Origin: Alphaproteobacteria bacterium
GTDB taxonomy: Bacteria; Pseudomonadota; Alphaproteobacteria; Micavibrionales; UBA1664
Length of the DNA: 8,234 bases
Assembly: GCA_018969935.1 (NCBI GenBank)
Contig: JAGWXJ010000083.1
Span: 1-8,234 of the forward strand
Direction: 5' to 3'
Part shown: positions 6,165 through 8,234 of the stretch, in pieces
How positions within the stretch are numbered: the stretch's first letter is position 1
Layout of the letters: the number at the start of each line of letters is the position of its first letter
Notes under the pieces: model-generated
Databases searched by the model: none
The model's input: the letters and a program-made list of their open reading frames with translations, nothing else
What the model was told of the DNA's origin: nothing
Made by a program: the position numbers and the translations under genes

Positions 6165-6776
6165 TTAGAAGCTTGGTTTATAAACCCTTTTCCAGCCTTT
6201 TGCGGCGTATTGGGGTTTGGCTTCCATGTCGGCGTGGTGGAGGGCGTGGGCGATGAGTGTCTGGCAATTGTAGCGGCCTTGCCCCCAGCCGAAGCGGTTG
6301 AAGGGGAGGTTCATGTCAGAAATTTCGTGGGCGCCTTCAAGTAATTTGAGCCATTTGCGCTGGATGTCCCGTTTGGTGCCTCGGGCGATCGTTTGTTCTG
6401 AATCGTGGACGCCGTAAACCGACGCATGATTATAAAAACGGATGCGCAAGGTTGGGTAGTATTTGCCAAGACCTACGTTATCCAAGGCCCATTTCATCGG
6501 GGCATCAACGCCCACAGGCGTTATCAAGGTGGCCGTGCGTTTGAATACCTGATTGAGGAAGCCTGGTTTAAACCCATCGTGTTGCGTGTTGTCGTATGGG
6601 GCGCCATCAAATTCGCTTACAACGCGGCCCTTGTTATCTTTTAAAACCAGAATGGGATGCGAGATTGGTTTGCCAAATACCAGTGTGTCGAATGTGCTGC
6701 CGCCCCTGACCCAGCGTTCGGCAAAAACGATGGACCATTCCTTGTCATTTGAGGGGGGTGTGGTGGGCGCCGCCAT
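6165..6776 (-). CDS. Hypothetical protein, candidate permuted papain-fold (LRAT/NlpC-P60-like)
   Basis: This 203-residue protein has no signal peptide or membrane segment. Two segments suggest a permuted papain-like fold. A strand-like stretch begins with His (SHPILVLKDNKGRVVSEFDG, H40), and much later a Cys stands at the head of a helix (RYNCQTLIAHALHHAD, N170-C171). In permuted NlpC/P60 and LRAT-like proteins the catalytic His precedes the Cys, which often follows Asn. H40 and C171 would be the pair. Such proteins are amidases, peptidases or acyltransferases, but this is inference from local pattern and the substrate cannot be named. The frame extends three codons further to a TTG at 6785. 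ATG 6776 is preferred, because it lies 7 bases after a -10 element and neither codon has a clear Shine-Dalgarno sequence. One 60-base line inside the gene (6421-6480) has 26 G+C, against 36 in a line of flhF (4921-4980), hinting at a different origin. Confidence 0.7.
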   Translation of the reverse strand: MAAPTTPPSNDKEWSIVFAERWVRGGSTFDTLVFGKPISHPILVLKDNKGRVVSEFDGAPYDNTQHDGFKPGFLNQVFKRTATLITPVGVDAPMKWALDNVGLGKYYPTLRIRFYNHASVYGVHDSEQTIARGTKRDIQRKWLKLLEGAHEISDMNLPFNRFGWGQGRYNCQTLIAHALHHADMEAKPQYAAKGWKRVYKPSF

Positions 6777-6783
6777 GTGTGCC

Positions 6784-6813
6784 AATCTATCGTATTTATT
6801 TACATAATGTCAA
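6784..6813 (-). promoter_or_regulatory. Predicted sigma70-like promoter for the papain-fold candidate
   Basis: On the - strand, a perfect TTGACA (6813-6808) and TAGATT (6789-6784, 4/6) are 18 bases apart in an AT-rich stretch. The -10 is followed by GGCACAC and then the ATG at 6776, so the transcript should begin at or next to the start codon. Confidence 0.55.
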
Positions 6814-6829
6814 TAATTTGCGGTTTTAT

Positions 6830-6849
6830 GGATATTTAGCTAAGTATCC
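6830..6849. repeat. 20-bp near-perfect palindrome, operator-like
   Basis: GGATATTTAGCTAAGTATCC reads the same on both strands except for one pair (positions 6835 and 6844). It is centred on AGCT, 21 bases before the ATG at 6871, in the only divergent intergenic region of the window. The shape suits a dimeric regulator; it lies just upstream of the ribosome binding site of the + gene and 17 bases beyond the -35 of the - gene, so it could control both. Confidence 0.5.
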
Positions 6850-6860
6850 GCCAGACAAAC

Positions 6861-6867
6861 GAGGTGG
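6861..6867 (+). promoter_or_regulatory. Strong ribosome binding site of the 222-residue gene
   Basis: GAGGTGG is the best Shine-Dalgarno sequence in the intergenic part of the window and decides the ATG at 6871. It contrasts with the opposite gene, which has none. Confidence 0.7.
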
Positions 6868-6870
6868 ATA

Positions 6871-7539
6871 ATGACCGAACTTAGCCAAAGCTTCACAACA
6901 CATATTTACGGCCATGATGTTGCCGAGCCTGCGGTGCAAATGCGTGCCGCTTTTGAACAGGAGGCTGCGACCATCAATGCCGGTTTCAAAAAGCCTGTCC
7001 TTGAACTGAAGTTCCTTCATAGCAGCGAAGTGATGCAGCTTAAAGGCCAGTATTTTTCGATTCAGCAGCCATGGCGCGAATTCAAGATTTCGTATTGGTG
7101 GAGTTACATCAAATCGCTAGCGCATCATGCCCAAAACCCCGCCGTTGTAGGGGCGGTTGAAATTGCCATTGCCCCTGCAGTGGCAGGCGAGGCCCCGCAG
7201 CCTGTGGCGCTGGCCGTTATCAAGGAAGACAATATTTTATCCAACCCCCATCCATCGCAACGCCGTTATGCGATGATGCTAATGGCTGACGGACAGGCGC
7301 TTGCGCCGCATGGTTTCAAGCACTACCGCGTTACAACCAATGCTGACGGTAGTTTGGCTTTTAGCGCCTATCATGATGACAGATCGCTTGGGCAAGTGCT
7401 GTTCGAGTGCATACAGGGCAACGTGACGGCTGATGTGTTTGCAGGCAAGCGCAGCACCTATCCGCGCATGGAGCCTGTTAACGTGGCGCCTATGCGCAAA
7501 GCATCGCGCCTGGGCTGGTTGCAGCGCCTGCGTGCCTAA
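6871..7539 (+). CDS. Hypothetical protein, 222 residues
   Basis: I do not recognise this protein. The start is well supported: GAGGTGG at 6861-6867 precedes the ATG, with GAGG at 6 bases. No signal peptide or true membrane helix is visible. Residues 1-60 look like a helix followed by strands. A Trp/Tyr-rich stretch, QQPWREFKISYWWSYIKSL (65-83), may be a hydrophobic interaction surface. Residues 92-118 are hydrophobic, alternating and beta-like. The segment 126-190 holds RRYAMMLMADGQALAP and a Tyr/His/Asp-rich part (FSAYHDDRSLGQVLFECIQG). The tail MRKASRLGWLQRLRA is basic and amphipathic and could touch membrane or nucleic acid. It is transcribed away from the papain-fold candidate and head-on into flhA, sharing 4 bases with it at the stop codons. 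A flagellar role is possible only by position. Confidence 0.75.
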   Translation: MTELSQSFTTHIYGHDVAEPAVQMRAAFEQEAATINAGFKKPVLELKFLHSSEVMQLKGQYFSIQQPWREFKISYWWSYIKSLAHHAQNPAVVGAVEIAIAPAVAGEAPQPVALAVIKEDNILSNPHPSQRRYAMMLMADGQALAPHGFKHYRVTTNADGSLAFSAYHDDRSLGQVLFECIQGNVTADVFAGKRSTYPRMEPVNVAPMRKASRLGWLQRLRA

Positions 7540-8234
7540 ACCTGACCGACGGTTTTGATGCGCACTTTCGGGTGAATTTCGTTTTGTGACATCACGACCG
7601 TTGCGCTGCGGAAACGTTCAACGACGGAACGCACATAAGGGCGGATGCCTGGTGATGTAAGCAGCACGGGCGCTTCGCCACGGCTTTGGAAATCCTCATA
7701 GATGTCGCGCACACGGGCGATAAACTGCTGTAGCTGTGAAGGCGGCATCACCAGCTGGCGTTCCTCGCCGTCGCCCATCAGGCTCTCGGCGAAGGCCTGT
7801 TCCCATTCCGGCGAGAGGGTTACAAGTGGAAGCACGCCATGCATATTGACGTTGGCGGTACAGATCTGGCGCGCCAAGCGGCTGCGCACATGTTCGGTAA
7901 TCAGGGCGACGCTTTTTGTATACAAGGCGGCTTCTGAAATCCCTTCCAGAATGGTGGGCATATCGCGGATGGAAATACGCTCGGACAAAAGATTTTGCAG
8001 TACGCGCTGGAGCCCGGAGAGCGAGATTTGCGATGGAATGACATCGGACACCAGTTTTTGGAACGGCTTGGCCATTTCGTCCAGCAGCTTTTGCGTTTCG
8101 GTGTAGGACAACAAATCCGCCATGTTGTCTTTCACGATTTCGGTCAGGTGGGTTGTGACCACGGTAGATGCATCAACAACCGTGTAGCCCCTGAAGTGCG
8201 CTTCCTCGCGGTATTGTTCATCGATCCACATGGC
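7536..8234 (-). CDS. flhA: Flagellar export gate protein FlhA, C-terminal part (5' end outside window)
   Basis: About 232 C-terminal residues of FlhA, the inner-membrane export gate, are present; a full protein is near 690-700 residues, so the membrane half lies to the right. The frame is open through the right edge (GCC before the ATG codon at 8229-8231), and AMWIDEQYREEA is the usual FlhA sequence at the start of the cytoplasmic domain's later half. Hallmarks are GYTVVDASTVVTTHLTEI, QKLLDEMAK, VIPSQISLSGLQRVLQNLL, ERISIRDMPTILEG and the final SPGIRPYVRSVVERF with an EIHP motif near the C-terminus. This domain forms the nonameric ring that docks chaperone-substrate pairs and contacts FliJ, which is encoded at the other end of the window. 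Its TAG stop overlaps the stop of the opposing 222-residue gene by 4 bases, so no terminator separates them. flhF, commonly the next gene, is about 2 kb further on. Confidence 0.96.
   Translation of the reverse strand, partial: AMWIDEQYREEAHFRGYTVVDASTVVTTHLTEIVKDNMADLLSYTETQKLLDEMAKPFQKLVSDVIPSQISLSGLQRVLQNLLSERISIRDMPTILEGISEAALYTKSVALITEHVRSRLARQICTANVNMHGVLPLVTLSPEWEQAFAESLMGDGEERQLVMPPSQLQQFIARVRDIYEDFQSRGEAPVLLTSPGIRPYVRSVVERFRSATVVMSQNEIHPKVRIKTVGQV

Noticed and set aside
1..8234. CRISPR arrays, tRNA or rRNA genes, insertion sequences
   Set aside because: No regularly spaced direct repeats, cloverleaf sequences, rRNA blocks, transposase motifs or flanking terminal repeats were seen.

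Overview
The window is a flagellar export and assembly locus of an alphaproteobacterium. The evidence is the pairing of FliI/FliJ and FlhA with the polar-flagellum proteins FlhF and FlhG, a perfect CtrA-type box (TTAA-N7-TTAA), an alphaproteobacterial flavour to the FlhF GTPase motifs, and generally GC-rich coding sequence. The species cannot be named from this sequence. FlhF plus FlhG suggests a polar or sub-polar flagellum.

Left part, + strand (1-1613): the 3' end of fliI (flagellar export ATPase), then fliJ (coiled-coil export factor), then a DUF1223-type thioredoxin-fold lipoprotein whose start overlaps the fliJ stop by 11 bases. These three are tightly packed and look like one transcript.

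Middle, - strand (1603-5570), read right to left: flhF (SRP-type GTPase), flhG (MinD/ParA-type ATPase, sharing an ATGA with flhF), and a 669-residue Pro/Gln/Thr-rich FliK-like protein, probably the hook-length ruler. This operon runs head-on into the fliI-fliJ operon, and the two last genes overlap by 11 bases, leaving no room for a terminator between them. Upstream of flhF, bases 5571-5702 hold a sigma70-like promoter, a long inverted repeat straddling it, and the CtrA box.

Right part (5699-8234): the 3' end of flhA on the - strand lies about 2 kb from flhF. Three genes of unknown function sit between them: a 222-residue protein on the + strand (6871-7539), a candidate permuted papain-fold protein on the - strand (6165-6776), and a 142-residue protein on the - strand (5699-6127). 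The two - strand genes each have a sigma70-like promoter whose -10 lies exactly 7 bases before an ATG, which predicts leaderless mRNAs. A near-perfect 20-bp palindrome lies just upstream of the + strand gene. This block of orphan genes is the least conventional part of the window.
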